From assembly GCA_002352145.1 (NCBI GenBank), contig DEHX01000064.1, forward strand, positions 1,707-21,428: a stretch of 19,722 bases of DNA. The letters run 5' to 3'. Shown piece by piece: positions 1 to 8,325 of this stretch. Numbering within the stretch: position 1 is the first letter of the stretch; each line of letters starts with the position of its first letter. This DNA comes from Chitinophagaceae bacterium UBA2789. Lineage in GTDB: Bacteria > Bacteroidota > Bacteroidia > Chitinophagales > Chitinophagaceae. The position numbers and the translations under genes were made by a program. A model generated the notes under the pieces. It saw nothing but the letters and a program-made list of their open reading frames with translations. It did no database searches and was not told the DNA's origin.

Positions 1-77
1 CTCAAACCATCAAGAATCTCTACCAAAACCTTATGCTGGTAATGAAGTCGTGTCGATATAGCAGAGGATAATTGCAT
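1..77 (-). CDS. Start of an unidentified gene, cut by the window edge
   Basis: An ATG at 77-75 opens a reading frame that stays open to the left edge (25 codons, beginning MQLSSAISTRLHYQHKV). It lies 15 nt beyond the stop of the upstream radical SAM gene on the same strand, so it could be the next gene of that transcription unit. The short peptide has a protein-like composition but carries no motif I recognise. Competing readings exist: two plus-strand frames are also open from the left edge, to stops at 59-61 and 69-71, and either could be the tail of a convergent gene. I assign no function. Confidence 0.35.
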   Translation of the reverse strand, partial: MQLSSAISTRLHYQHKVLVEILDGL

Positions 78-92
78 ATGTATGATTTAATA

Positions 93-1121
93 TTACCGCT
101 CCCACACTTTTGTTCCTTCGCTACAATTAGAGCAGATATCAATATTCTTTCTTCCCTGTAAAATTTGTTTCCTGAATTTAGTGTATTCCCCGTTTTTCCA
201 AATCTCTTTAAACGATTTTTTCTTCAGGTCGCCGAGCTGATGCTGAGCATCTTTATCGAAACAACAGGGTGCCACCAGGCCATCCCAGGTAATGACAGGA
301 TCATGCCAGAGTCGCCAGCAGTGATTGGCCAGCTTTCCTTTAAAGATATAGCCATCAGCAGTTTTTTTATACCGGCTGTATTTGTCAGTTACCGGTATCA
401 ATTGGTTCGGATCATTTTTATAATCATATACCTGTGCTGTCTTGAACCACACATCATCCACCCCTATTTCTTTGGCAAGCCTTTTTACATCTTCTACCTG
501 GTGCTCGTTGGGTTTTACTACCAGAAACTGGAACACCACAAATGGCTTTTTGCTCTTAAGCTCCTTTTTCCATTTTACTATATTGGTGGCTCCTTCTATT
601 ACTTTTTGCAGTTGGCCGCCCACCCTGTACTGCTGGTATACATCCTGTGTTGTGCCGTCTATTGAAATAATGAGACGATCAAGTCCGCTTTCGATGGTAC
701 GTTTCGCATTTTCATCAGTTAAATAATGCGCATTGGTAGATGTAGCCGTATATATTTTCTTTTGTGAAGCATATTTTACCATATCCAGGAAAGAGGCGTT
801 CAGGTAAGGTTCCCCCTGGAAATAGAAAACAAGGTAGAGCAACTCCCTGTGCAACTGATCAATGGTCTCACTGAAGAAATCCTTTTGCAGCATCCCGGTT
901 GGTCTTGTAAAAGCCCTTAATCCGCTGGGGCACTCCGGACAGCGAAGATTACAGGAAGTAGTCGGTTCAAAAGAAATAGAAACAGGATAGCCCCACTGCA
1001 CCGGCTTTTTTGTCCACTTGCTGATAAAGTAACTCGATAACACTTTCACCCCGTTCCATGCCCGGCGTAAAGTGAGTTTGGATAATAAATTAAAACTGTC
1101 CCGCAGGTTAACGTTAGCCAT
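93..1121 (-). CDS. Radical SAM protein with SPASM-like C-terminal cluster domain
   Basis: 342 aa from the ATG at 1121. The radical SAM signature CNLRCPEC (C57, C61, C64) binds the SAM-cleaving [4Fe-4S] cluster, and YFQGEPYLN nearby is the usual GGEP-like loop. The C-terminal part holds C268, C286, C287, C330 and C333 around APCCFD and ICSNC, as in SPASM domains that bind extra Fe-S clusters and act in peptide or cofactor modification. The frame extends upstream to a TTG at 1211, but that stretch contains the terminator of the preceding gene and lacks family similarity, so I chose the ATG. About 60 residues precede the first cluster, more than the minimum for the family. The substrate is unknown: no precursor peptide is visible nearby. 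The family call is firm, the specific function is not. Confidence 0.85.
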   Translation of the reverse strand: MANVNLRDSFNLLSKLTLRRAWNGVKVLSSYFISKWTKKPVQWGYPVSISFEPTTSCNLRCPECPSGLRAFTRPTGMLQKDFFSETIDQLHRELLYLVFYFQGEPYLNASFLDMVKYASQKKIYTATSTNAHYLTDENAKRTIESGLDRLIISIDGTTQDVYQQYRVGGQLQKVIEGATNIVKWKKELKSKKPFVVFQFLVVKPNEHQVEDVKRLAKEIGVDDVWFKTAQVYDYKNDPNQLIPVTDKYSRYKKTADGYIFKGKLANHCWRLWHDPVITWDGLVAPCCFDKDAQHQLGDLKKKSFKEIWKNGEYTKFRKQILQGRKNIDICSNCSEGTKVWER

Positions 1122-1146
1122 CGCAGTAAAGTTAAGCTCCTGAAAA

Positions 1147-1184
1147 CAAAAAAGCCCAACCATAGGGTGAGTTGGGCCTTTTGT
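1147..1184 (-). terminator. Rho-independent terminator after the L,D-transpeptidase gene
   Basis: Read on the minus strand, GCCCAAC (1177-1171) pairs perfectly with GTTGGGC (1160-1154) across a 10-nt loop and is followed by a run of T. Flanking A/T runs extend the stem. It starts about 27 nt past the stop of the transpeptidase gene. The opposite strand also ends in TTTT, so it may work in both directions. Its position inside the possible 5' extension of the radical SAM frame argues for the later ATG start of that gene. Confidence 0.85.
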
Positions 1185-1211
1185 AATCATCCATCCTTGT
1201 TGTGTGTCCAA

Positions 1212-1943
1212 TCAGCCGTTTAATACTTTAGAGCCAAGCAGGTAATTTTTTGACGGATGATAAATAAACAGGCAAGTACCTTCTTTAATCGTTGTTATAA
1301 TTTTTGTTGATTCTTTAACCGGAACAGCAGGGCATCCAAAACTTCGGCCCATCATGATTCCGGCTTTTGCCCTGGCACCATCAACATAAGCAGCGCCGTG
1401 TATCACTATACTGCGGGCCAACGCTTTATCATTAAAGCCGGGATCTACACCATTAACTCTCAGAGACAAGCCATGCTCGCCGGTATAAGTATGAGAAGTA
1501 ACATAAAAGCCAAGACTGCTTTGAAGGGATTCTGGTATGTTGGAAAACTTGGTGGCATATTCATTGCCGCTGTTCCTGCCATGTGCCACCCAGGTATTGG
1601 TAACCAGTTTAGCATTGGCAACATCGATTATATACAATCTCTTTTGACGGGAAGACTGACTAAAATCGCAGATAGTTAAATACTCAGATCTTTTGATGCT
1701 ACCCTTCTCTACCAGGTATTGATATCCTTTCCATGCATATTCAAAAGCTGTTTTTGAAAGACCATATTCCTGCAGGCAAATATCATTGTATAACTGACTT
1801 GCCATTTCCTTCGCAGAAACCGCATCACTCACAGAAGAGGTAGTGATAGTCGCAGCCGATGCAGGCTGCTGTGATTTTGGTGGAATGATGGTAAATGACA
1901 GGCACATCATTCCTGCGGATATTGGAATAATAAGTTTTCTCAC
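1212..1943 (-). CDS. Secreted L,D-transpeptidase-like protein (YkuD_2 / murein L,D-transpeptidase catalytic domain family)
   Basis: 243 aa. The start is GTG at 1943, directly after an in-frame TGA; an ATG pair lies 11-12 codons further in but would cut the hydrophobic leader. The N-terminus (RK followed by about 17 hydrophobic residues) looks like a signal peptide or membrane anchor. The C-terminal half carries IHGAAYV (H182) and GRSFGCPAV (C204), matching the His and catalytic Cys pattern of YkuD-related L,D-transpeptidases, which act on peptidoglycan peptides in the periplasm. It closely resembles the YkuD_2 branch common in Bacteroidota, whose in vivo role is poorly known. It is followed by a strong terminator and so is probably transcribed separately from the radical SAM gene. 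Confidence 0.85.
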   Translation of the reverse strand: MRKLIIPISAGMMCLSFTIIPPKSQQPASAATITTSSVSDAVSAKEMASQLYNDICLQEYGLSKTAFEYAWKGYQYLVEKGSIKRSEYLTICDFSQSSRQKRLYIIDVANAKLVTNTWVAHGRNSGNEYATKFSNIPESLQSSLGFYVTSHTYTGEHGLSLRVNGVDPGFNDKALARSIVIHGAAYVDGARAKAGIMMGRSFGCPAVPVKESTKIITTIKEGTCLFIYHPSKNYLLGSKVLNG

Positions 1944-1960
1944 TCAGGTACGGTTTTTCT

Positions 1961-1990
1961 CTGAACACCCTTTTGGGTCTTGTTGTTCAG
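1961..1990. promoter_or_regulatory. Imperfect hairpin in the transpeptidase leader
   Basis: CTGAACA (1961-1967) pairs with TGTTCAG (1984-1990), and inside it CCC/GGG close a TTTT loop, with an unpaired 6-nt bulge on one side. It sits 17 nt upstream of the GTG start. No U-run follows on either strand, so it is not a standard terminator. It may be a leader structure or a protein-binding dyad. This is seen in sequence only. Confidence 0.3.
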
Positions 1991-2151
1991 ACTGGGTTCT
2001 TTAAACGGAAGCCGATGCTAAAATATTATTCAATCATTAAAAATTCTAACAATAACTACTTGTTTTTGATGTATTTGCGAAGAAGTACGCTGAGTGAAGT
2101 AAATATTTGCAAGGGAAAATACGAGTGCATAAATAGATATACTTAGCTGAA

Positions 2152-3198
2152 TTAGTTCTCCATTATCTTATGTATATCTCTTTGCTTGGTTACAAATTCA
2201 GTGGTATATATTTTAAGCAACAATATAAACATTGAAATTAGCAACGGACCAAAAATCAATCCTAAAAAGCCAAACAGGTTCAACCCGATAATGACACCGA
2301 ATACAGTGACCAGCTGGTGTACATTGGCCATCCTCTTTAATAAGGTAAAGCGAAGCACATTGTCAACCAGGCCAATGATACCAAATCCAAAGATCAACAA
2401 GGCAATTCCCTGCCCCGATTGGCCGTTGGCAAAAAATATAATCGAAAGGGGAACATAGGCCAATGCAGCCCCGACCACCGGCAACATAGCAGCAATACAG
2501 GTGACGCCAAACCAGAAAAAAGGCTCCTTCACTCCAATGATAAGATAACCGATCAATCCCACCACCCCTTGCACAAAAGCGATCAGCGGTATACCAATGG
2601 CATTAGAATAAACCATCGTATGAATTTCTTTACCAATCTTGGACACATTTTCATCTCTCAACGGAATATATTCATACAACGCATCCTCCATCCTGCGGGC
2701 ATTCACCAGCATAAAATATAGAATGAAATACATGAAGAATATGGTCGTAAGTGTATTAAATGTGGCCCCTAATATTTTAGGAAGGCTTTCGGCAATAGCA
2801 TTGCCCAGCTTATTTATATTTTCATCACTGGCTATAACAATATTATATTGTGTTTCGATATCTGTTACCACTTTCTTCAATGCAGTTGTAAGTTCTGCTG
2901 AATGTTGAATGGCGTAACTAACCTTCGAAGAAAGCATGTTTACCAGCAGTCCCACAGGTAGCAGAATCACAATAAAGGAAATAAACATCAGCAGTAAAGC
3001 AGCAAGGCCCTTCCTCCATTTCTTTTTCTCGGTCAGGTAAAACATCCACCGGTGCATGAGAATATACAGCGTTATAGCGCCAAGCATTGCCGGTAAAAAA
3101 GAATACAACTGAAACGAGAGCAGGATACCGAGTAATAATATCAGCACTATAAAGAAAAACTGGCGGACCCTGTTCTGATCAATTACATTATTACTCAT
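2152..3198 (-). CDS. AI-2E family transporter (PerM/YdiK-like permease)
   Basis: 348 aa from the ATG at 3198 (MSNNVIDQNRVRQ), a normal length for the family. The frame continues upstream to 3330 but would overlap the MATE gene and adds no family sequence. About seven to eight hydrophobic segments are visible: two early, one near residues 70-95, then a soluble stretch (about 100-160), then several closely spaced C-terminal helices. The C-terminal half contains GVKEPFFWFGVTCIAAMLPVVG and a GLIFGPLL-like segment, typical of PF01594. The family is named for autoinducer-2 export, but members export various substrates or ions, so the cargo here is unknown. It lies 79 nt after the MATE gene on the same strand, and no terminator is visible after it. 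Confidence 0.88.
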   Translation of the reverse strand: MSNNVIDQNRVRQFFFIVLILLLGILLSFQLYSFLPAMLGAITLYILMHRWMFYLTEKKKWRKGLAALLLMFISFIVILLPVGLLVNMLSSKVSYAIQHSAELTTALKKVVTDIETQYNIVIASDENINKLGNAIAESLPKILGATFNTLTTIFFMYFILYFMLVNARRMEDALYEYIPLRDENVSKIGKEIHTMVYSNAIGIPLIAFVQGVVGLIGYLIIGVKEPFFWFGVTCIAAMLPVVGAALAYVPLSIIFFANGQSGQGIALLIFGFGIIGLVDNVLRFTLLKRMANVHQLVTVFGVIIGLNLFGFLGLIFGPLLISMFILLLKIYTTEFVTKQRDIHKIMEN

Positions 3199-3203
3199 AT
3201 ACC

Positions 3204-3231
3204 AAAAATAAGAAGTAGGAAATACGAAGTA
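3204..3231. repeat. Four degenerate 7-bp tandem units (NRAARTA)
   Basis: Four consecutive heptamers AAAAATA, AGAAGTA, GGAAATA and CGAAGTA fit the pattern NRAARTA (plus strand). A fifth, TGGAATG, is more decayed. They fill the gap between the MATE stop and the AI-2E start. On the minus strand the units read TAYTTCN-like. Related fragments (GAAGTAC, GAAGTAA) occur near 2081-2100. Confidence 0.4.
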
Positions 3232-3277
3232 TGGAATGCAGACCGAAGACTCATTCCACACTTGGTAAAAATATTGA

Positions 3278-4699
3278 TTAAACAGCGACCTGTTTCCATT
3301 TTCCTTTCCTAAAGTAATAGTAAGCCACAAGAGCCATGACCGTTTCTGCTACAGGAATAGCAATGAAAGCACCCAGGGGGCCCAGTTTAAATACCTTGGC
3401 CAGCAGGAAAGCAAACGGTATCTGGAACAACCAGAAGCCAAAAAAATTGATCCAGGTCGGCGTACGGGTATCGCCGGCTCCATTTAGTGCCTGTATCATC
3501 ACCATTCCGATTCCGTAAAAAATATAGCCGCTGCCAATGATCTGCAATGACAAAACCCCATAGGCATGCACTTCCGGGTTATTCGTAAAAATGCTGATGA
3601 TGGGTGAGGCAAAGAGGAGAAACAGCAACATTACACCGGCCATAAATAGGGCATTATACTTTGTAGTAAGCAAGACACTTTTTTCTGCCCGGTCTGGTTG
3701 TTTCGCACCCAGGTTTTGACCTACCAGCGTAGCTGCGGCATTACTCAATCCCCATGCGGGCAGGATAAAGAAAACCACGTTACGGATCGCTACCTGGTAG
3801 CCTGCACTGGCATTGGTACTGCCTGTATCAGAAACCAGCCAGGCCAGAACGATCCAGCTGCCGCTTTGAATAAAAAACTGCAGGGTAGCAGGCCATGCCA
3901 CTTCATATACATGTTTGATAACTGGAAAATCCCATTTAAAATGTGGCCATTTTATCCGGATATTTCCCTTACTGTGAAAAAGATAATAGCATTGATACAC
4001 TACTCCGGCTCCTCTTCCAATAGTGGTAGCAATCGCCGCACCTTTCAATCCCAGTTCCGGGAACGGTCCATATCCATTGATCAGCATGGGGCATAGAAAA
4101 ATATTGATGATACTGGCCAGCCACAAACTTCGCATGGCAATGGCCGCATCACCGGCCCCGCGGAAAATACCATTTATCAAAAAAAGCAAAACGATTACCG
4201 TGCTGCCACCCAGCATGATACGGGTAAACACAGCGCCTTCCTGCACTACTCTTTCTTCTGCTTTCATTAATCGCAAGATTTCGGGTGCAAAAATGGCACC
4301 TGTAATACTCAGCAATACAGCAGCAGCAACAGCCAGTAAAATAGACTGTGCGCCGGCATGGGCAGCAGCTTCAGGATTTTTCTCGCCAATCCGTCGGGCT
4401 ACCACTGCCGTGGCGCCGGTGCTCAGGCCTATGGCCAGTGTGTAAATGATAGCTATTACAGACTCAGTAAGGCCGACTGTTGCAATAGCTATTTCATTAT
4501 CGGGTAAATGGCTGACAAAGTACATATCTACTACTGCAAATACTGATTCAAGACTTAATTCAAGTATCATGGGTATTGCCAGCAGTACAATGGCGCCGCG
4601 GATACTTCCCTGCGTATAGTCATGCTCCCCACCCTTTAGTGATTGCCTGACTAATGAAAAGAAATAGGTTAGTTTATTGGTTTTTGTTTGTCTCGACAT
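3278..4699 (-). CDS. MATE family multidrug/cation antiporter
   Basis: 473 aa from the ATG at 4699 (MSRQTKTNK); an alternative ATG ten codons upstream at 4729 adds only a non-conserved tail. About twelve hydrophobic segments are visible in two similar halves. Family features include AIPMILELSLESVFAVVD followed by YFVSHL near the first helices, GLSTGATAVVARRIGE at the end of the first repeat unit, and the corresponding AAATLVGQNLGAKQP in the second half. MATE proteins export drugs or organic cations in exchange for Na+ or H+. Nothing links it to the hydrogenase genes: a probable terminator separates it from hypE. The substrate cannot be predicted. Confidence 0.92.
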   Translation of the reverse strand: MSRQTKTNKLTYFFSLVRQSLKGGEHDYTQGSIRGAIVLLAIPMILELSLESVFAVVDMYFVSHLPDNEIAIATVGLTESVIAIIYTLAIGLSTGATAVVARRIGEKNPEAAAHAGAQSILLAVAAAVLLSITGAIFAPEILRLMKAEERVVQEGAVFTRIMLGGSTVIVLLFLINGIFRGAGDAAIAMRSLWLASIINIFLCPMLINGYGPFPELGLKGAAIATTIGRGAGVVYQCYYLFHSKGNIRIKWPHFKWDFPVIKHVYEVAWPATLQFFIQSGSWIVLAWLVSDTGSTNASAGYQVAIRNVVFFILPAWGLSNAAATLVGQNLGAKQPDRAEKSVLLTTKYNALFMAGVMLLFLLFASPIISIFTNNPEVHAYGVLSLQIIGSGYIFYGIGMVMIQALNGAGDTRTPTWINFFGFWLFQIPFAFLLAKVFKLGPLGAFIAIPVAETVMALVAYYYFRKGKWKQVAV

Positions 4700-4768
4700 G
4701 GTTCTTGGTTTGCCCAGGACATAGCACAAACTATAACCTGGTATATGAAAATAAATTAAATGAAATTG

Positions 4769-4790
4769 AAAAACAGCAGCTAATGCTGTT
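4769..4790 (-). terminator. Probable terminator of the hyp operon
   Basis: On the minus strand AACAGCA (4790-4784) and TGCTGTT (4778-4772) form a perfect 7-bp stem with a 5-nt loop, running into TTTTT. It lies about 160 nt after hypE and before the MATE gene. The U-run is short and overlaps the stem, so strength is uncertain. Confidence 0.5.
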
Positions 4791-4815
4791 GATTGACGAG
4801 CGGTCTTATTATTTC

Positions 4816-4859
4816 AGGTTCTGTCCCGGGATACCCGGGATTACAATGGGATCGAACCT
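4816..4859. repeat. Nested GC-rich hairpin in the hypE-MATE gap
   Basis: Outer arms AGGTTC (4816-4821) and GAACCT (4854-4859) enclose an inner hairpin in which TCCCGGG (4824-4830) and CCCGGGA (4834-4840) pair perfectly over a 3-nt loop. The arms are unequally spaced (2 nt on one side, 13 nt on the other). It is transcribed with the hyp operon if the 4769-4790 terminator is real. No coding sequence is credible here. Confidence 0.5.
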
Positions 4860-4950
4860 TAGCAGATTTTCATATTCGTTACTTGAAAGGAATGCGAAGA
4901 TAAAAGAAACCGGTAAATGGCTAATCACATAAATATGTGAATGAAAAATA

Positions 4951-5991
4951 TCAGCAGATACGGGGCAATTGTTCACCGGGCAAAAATCCAACCACCCGCT
5001 GTCCGCCAATACTGCTGTTGAGGATTACCTTTCCCGTATTTGTATTGGTTACTTCTCCGATAATGGCGGCGTGAATGCCATTACTGTCTTGTTGAAGAGC
5101 AGACAAAAATTCATCAGCCACATCAGCCTTAACGATAGCGAGGAATACTCCTTCATTTGCAATGTACAAAGGATCAAGTCCCAGCATCTCACAGGCCCCT
5201 TCCACCTGCGGATCAATCGGCAACGCAGACTGATGAAGCTGGTATCCGAGACGGGTAAGACCGGCAATTTCATTTAACACAGAAGCCGGGCCTCCTCTTG
5301 TCGGGTCACGGAGAAACCGGATACTATCACCAAATTTATCCAGCAGTTGCATTACGGTATCATGCAGTGCTGCTGTATCGCTTTGTATGGTTGTTTCAAA
5401 TTCCAGTCCCTTTCTCAGGCTCATAATGGTGATGCCATGATTAGCCAGCTGGCCGCTGATAATGATTTTATCGCCCGTCTGTATATTATTATGGTGAATC
5501 TTTGCTTTGGGGTGCATGATGCCAATACCAGACGTATTAATAAACACTTTATCTCCTTTACCTTTTTCTACTACTTTGGTATCCCCTGTTACAATTTTTA
5601 CGTCCGCCTTGTTGGCTGCCTCTTTTATGCTTACCAGTATTGTCCAGAATTCCTCCATCGTCAATCCTTCTTCCAGTATGAATGATAAGGAAAGGTATTT
5701 CGCTTTGGCTCCACACATGGCAAGGTCGTTTATAGTTCCGTTAACTGCCAGGTCACCAATATTACCACCCGGAAAGAAAATGGGAGTAACCACATAACTG
5801 TCTGTACTAAATGACACGTCACCGGACAAAGAAAAAGAGGCCCCGTCATGCTGCTGATCAAGCAGGTCATTTTTGAATAAATCAAATACACCGCTCTCCA
5901 GTAATTTATGCGTTAATAACCCGCCGCTGCCATGACCTAAAGTAATGACATCAAAATCGAATTTGGGCATGGGGCAATTTAATTGCATCAT
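4951..5991 (-). CDS. hypE: Hydrogenase maturation protein HypE (carbamoyl dehydratase)
   Basis: 346 aa. HypE accepts the carbamoyl group from HypF on its C-terminal Cys, dehydrates it with ATP to a thiocyanate, and passes cyanide to the iron held by HypC-HypD. The sequence shows the N-terminal ITLGHGSGG motif, the AIR-synthase-type core with VTGDTKVV and RDPTRGG, and the exact PRIC C-terminus ending in the acceptor Cys. Two adjacent ATGs start the gene; a third (MPKFDFD) eight codons in is also possible. It lies 9 nt after the TonB-dependent receptor gene and closes the operon. Length and all catalytic features are intact, so it is expected to be functional. Confidence 0.97.
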   Translation of the reverse strand: MMQLNCPMPKFDFDVITLGHGSGGLLTHKLLESGVFDLFKNDLLDQQHDGASFSLSGDVSFSTDSYVVTPIFFPGGNIGDLAVNGTINDLAMCGAKAKYLSLSFILEEGLTMEEFWTILVSIKEAANKADVKIVTGDTKVVEKGKGDKVFINTSGIGIMHPKAKIHHNNIQTGDKIIISGQLANHGITIMSLRKGLEFETTIQSDTAALHDTVMQLLDKFGDSIRFLRDPTRGGPASVLNEIAGLTRLGYQLHQSALPIDPQVEGACEMLGLDPLYIANEGVFLAIVKADVADEFLSALQQDSNGIHAAIIGEVTNTNTGKVILNSSIGGQRVVGFLPGEQLPRIC

Positions 5992-6000
5992 TTACGGGGT

Positions 6001-8247
6001 TTAAAAAAACAAACTAAAACTCAGTCTTGCAAAGAAAGGTGTTCCGGGTGTAAAGTGAATCTCTGATACAGGGTCAGTTTCATTTTGCAACCTGCTTTCG
6101 GTATCAAACTGTGTCTCCTTCCATTTTGTATTAAAGAGGTTTTGTATTGAAATGCCTGCTTCCCAGTTTTTCTTTGTGTAGTTAATTGCAGCATCAGTAA
6201 CAAAATATCCCTTAGCCACTACACTGTTGTCTTCATTGGCCGGTCGGTTGGCCATATAACGGTAACGCAAGCTTCCATTCCATCCTTTTTCTTTTCTGTA
6301 TGTAATGCCACCCACACTGGTAAATCTTGGAGCCAGCGGCAGGTAACTTTCTGCTTTGTCAACTTCCAGCGCCCTTGGATTCGTGACAGTGAAGTCTGCA
6401 TCTGCATAAAGGTTTTTGCTTAGTTCGTAGCGCAGTGATAAATCCCAGCCGATGCGTTGCGTTTTGCCACCGGGCTCCACTACACCTTCATCACCAACGT
6501 ACACAAACTCCTGCTTCATCCATAAATACCATAAAGCAGTCTGAAGCATGGCCTTCCTGCCTAATTTAAAAATACCACCGATATCACTGCCCCAGGCAGG
6601 AGTAACTACTTCCCGGCCATTTTGGACAACAGCCACCCTGGTATCATTGCTGTGAAAACCCTGACCGCTGTACCAGTAAAGCTGAACCTTATCATTCATC
6701 CGGTAATTAATATTGAGTTTTGGACTTACGATTACGGAATTGGATGATTGAACCGTTGCAGCTAGTTTATCGTTGTATTTATTCGTGAAATAGTCCAGCC
6801 TGACTCCGGTTGCAATATCCCATTGGCTGCTGAGTACTACTTTCTGCTGTGCAAAAAAGCCGGCATTAAACTCATTGATATCGCCCAGCATAATATCCCG
6901 GGTGTTGACATTCCTGTTTTTTGTTCTTGTTAATTCTATATCATTAACATCATCATACCTGAGTTGTGCACCGGCGGTGAATTGCCCTTTCTTCTTTCCA
7001 ATACTATTATCCCGCTGGTAGGATAAATTATAACCAAGAATATTTCTTTTTTCCTTTTGTCTTATCTGGTCACCATTAACCGGGTCCTCTTTAAAAAAAG
7101 TGAAATTGGAATACAGTTCAAATAAATAGCGGGAATAAAAAAGCTGATTCTTTAAAACAGCGCCGTTTGATAAATTATGCATCAGCTCGGCAGAAGCATT
7201 GTAGCGGTTGGTGTTTCCTCCTTCGTTATCATCAATGGCGCCAAAAAAACCAATAGTGCCATCCGCAACTGCACGGTCAGGTATCTGACCACTGGCATTC
7301 CACTTGCTGGTAAGGCCGCTTAGCAATGCTGTAAGTGTACTGTTGTCACCCGTTTTGCCATGGTACTTAATCATCCCGTTGAACCGTGAAAAATTCTGCG
7401 GACTATCAAAATATCCTTTGGTAAATGAACCTTCGCCGGCTATATAAAGACTCTGCTTTTTCTCGCTGCTTCCTTTGGGCAGCAGGTTAATGCCAGTAAT
7501 AGCCCTTACAGTGTTGTATTGACCGCCCTCAAGTTTGAAGAAATTTTTTTCCAGGTAATTTTTTGTTTTGAAGGCCACATATCCCGCAGTGGCAAGGTTT
7601 CCCTTGTCGGAGTAATAAGGACCTTTGCTGAAGTTTACTTTTTCAATCAACTCGGGAATCACAAAGTGCAGATCGGCATACCCCTGCCCGTGTGCATGGC
7701 TAACCATATTTACGGGCAGCCCATCAACGGTTAAGTGAATATCGGTGCCATGGTCAAGGTCAAAACCACGAAGAAAAATTTGTTCGGCTTTGCCACCGCC
7801 CGCATGTTGCCCGATAAATAAACCAGGAACCATCCTTAATACTTCCTGTGAATTAATAATAGGACGCAAATGAATATCAAGATCGCTGATGGTCTTAAAT
7901 ATTCCTGTTTTTGCCGAAGCCCTCACCACCACATCGGTTAGTGTTGTGATTTTGGGCAGCAGCCAGATGATGTCATTCGTTATTTCTGACAGCAGAATAT
8001 TTTTTGTTTCAAAACCAATGGCTGATATAATAATAGATTTTGAGCTGGCAGGAAGATTTTTCAGCGAAACAAAACCGTTTTCATCACTCACTTCAGCAAA
8101 GTTGAAATCGGATGTGTATACAGACACATCCGGAATGGGAGTTTTGCTGTTTTGATTGTAAATACTGATTCCTTTTGGCAACGATTGTGAGAAGATGAAA
8201 CTGGTGTTAAAAACCAACATGGTAAAAAATAAAATTCCTTTTTTCAT
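6001..8247 (-). CDS. TonB-dependent outer-membrane receptor, probably for nickel or another metal
   Basis: 748 aa from the ATG at 8247, which gives a clean signal peptide (MKKGILFFTMLVFNTSFIFS); an ATG at 8304 would add 19 residues. After the signal comes a carboxypeptidase-regulatory-like domain (about 25-95), then a plug with LRGFDLDHGTDIHLTVDGLPVN (about 160-180) and the His-bearing run VSHAHGQGYADLHF (H184, H186, H194), then a large beta-barrel ending in LSFSLFF with the usual terminal Phe. Plug His residues also include H148, H166 and H171. Such receptors import metal chelates using TonB energy. Placement between hypD and hypE, 9 nt from hypE, suggests nickel uptake for the hydrogenase. 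The metal is inferred from context; copper, zinc or cobalt are alternatives. Confidence 0.9.
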   Translation of the reverse strand: MKKGILFFTMLVFNTSFIFSQSLPKGISIYNQNSKTPIPDVSVYTSDFNFAEVSDENGFVSLKNLPASSKSIIISAIGFETKNILLSEITNDIIWLLPKITTLTDVVVRASAKTGIFKTISDLDIHLRPIINSQEVLRMVPGLFIGQHAGGGKAEQIFLRGFDLDHGTDIHLTVDGLPVNMVSHAHGQGYADLHFVIPELIEKVNFSKGPYYSDKGNLATAGYVAFKTKNYLEKNFFKLEGGQYNTVRAITGINLLPKGSSEKKQSLYIAGEGSFTKGYFDSPQNFSRFNGMIKYHGKTGDNSTLTALLSGLTSKWNASGQIPDRAVADGTIGFFGAIDDNEGGNTNRYNASAELMHNLSNGAVLKNQLFYSRYLFELYSNFTFFKEDPVNGDQIRQKEKRNILGYNLSYQRDNSIGKKKGQFTAGAQLRYDDVNDIELTRTKNRNVNTRDIMLGDINEFNAGFFAQQKVVLSSQWDIATGVRLDYFTNKYNDKLAATVQSSNSVIVSPKLNINYRMNDKVQLYWYSGQGFHSNDTRVAVVQNGREVVTPAWGSDIGGIFKLGRKAMLQTALWYLWMKQEFVYVGDEGVVEPGGKTQRIGWDLSLRYELSKNLYADADFTVTNPRALEVDKAESYLPLAPRFTSVGGITYRKEKGWNGSLRYRYMANRPANEDNSVVAKGYFVTDAAINYTKKNWEAGISIQNLFNTKWKETQFDTESRLQNETDPVSEIHFTPGTPFFARLSFSLFF

Positions 8248-8325
8248 ACACCCATTTATTTGAAACAGTAAGAAATTAAGTTTCATTAAGAATTGTTTCT
8301 TCATTTCCTTAATGCCTTAATGGTT

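Noticed and set aside
1122..1211. 30-residue N-terminal extension of the radical SAM protein from a TTG
   Set aside because: The stretch contains the transpeptidase terminator and has no sequence expected of the family.
3199..3210. TATTTTTG on the minus strand as a -7 box for the AI-2E gene
   Set aside because: It ends only 4 nt before the ATG, leaving no room for a leader, has no TTG at the right distance, and is part of the heptad repeat.
4840..4860. Possible tRNA 3' end or attachment site (GGTTCGATCC on the minus strand)
   Set aside because: The flanking bases do not form a 5-bp T-stem and no acceptor, D or anticodon arms can be built around it.
4654..4932. Plus-strand open frame of 92 codons in the hypE-MATE gap
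   Set aside because: It starts inside the MATE gene in antisense, runs through the proposed terminator and the GC hairpin, and shows no recognisable domain.
4809..5009. Minus-strand 66-codon frame ending after hypE
   Set aside because: It overlaps the 3' end of hypE in another frame and its remaining part is the hairpin region; no family resemblance.
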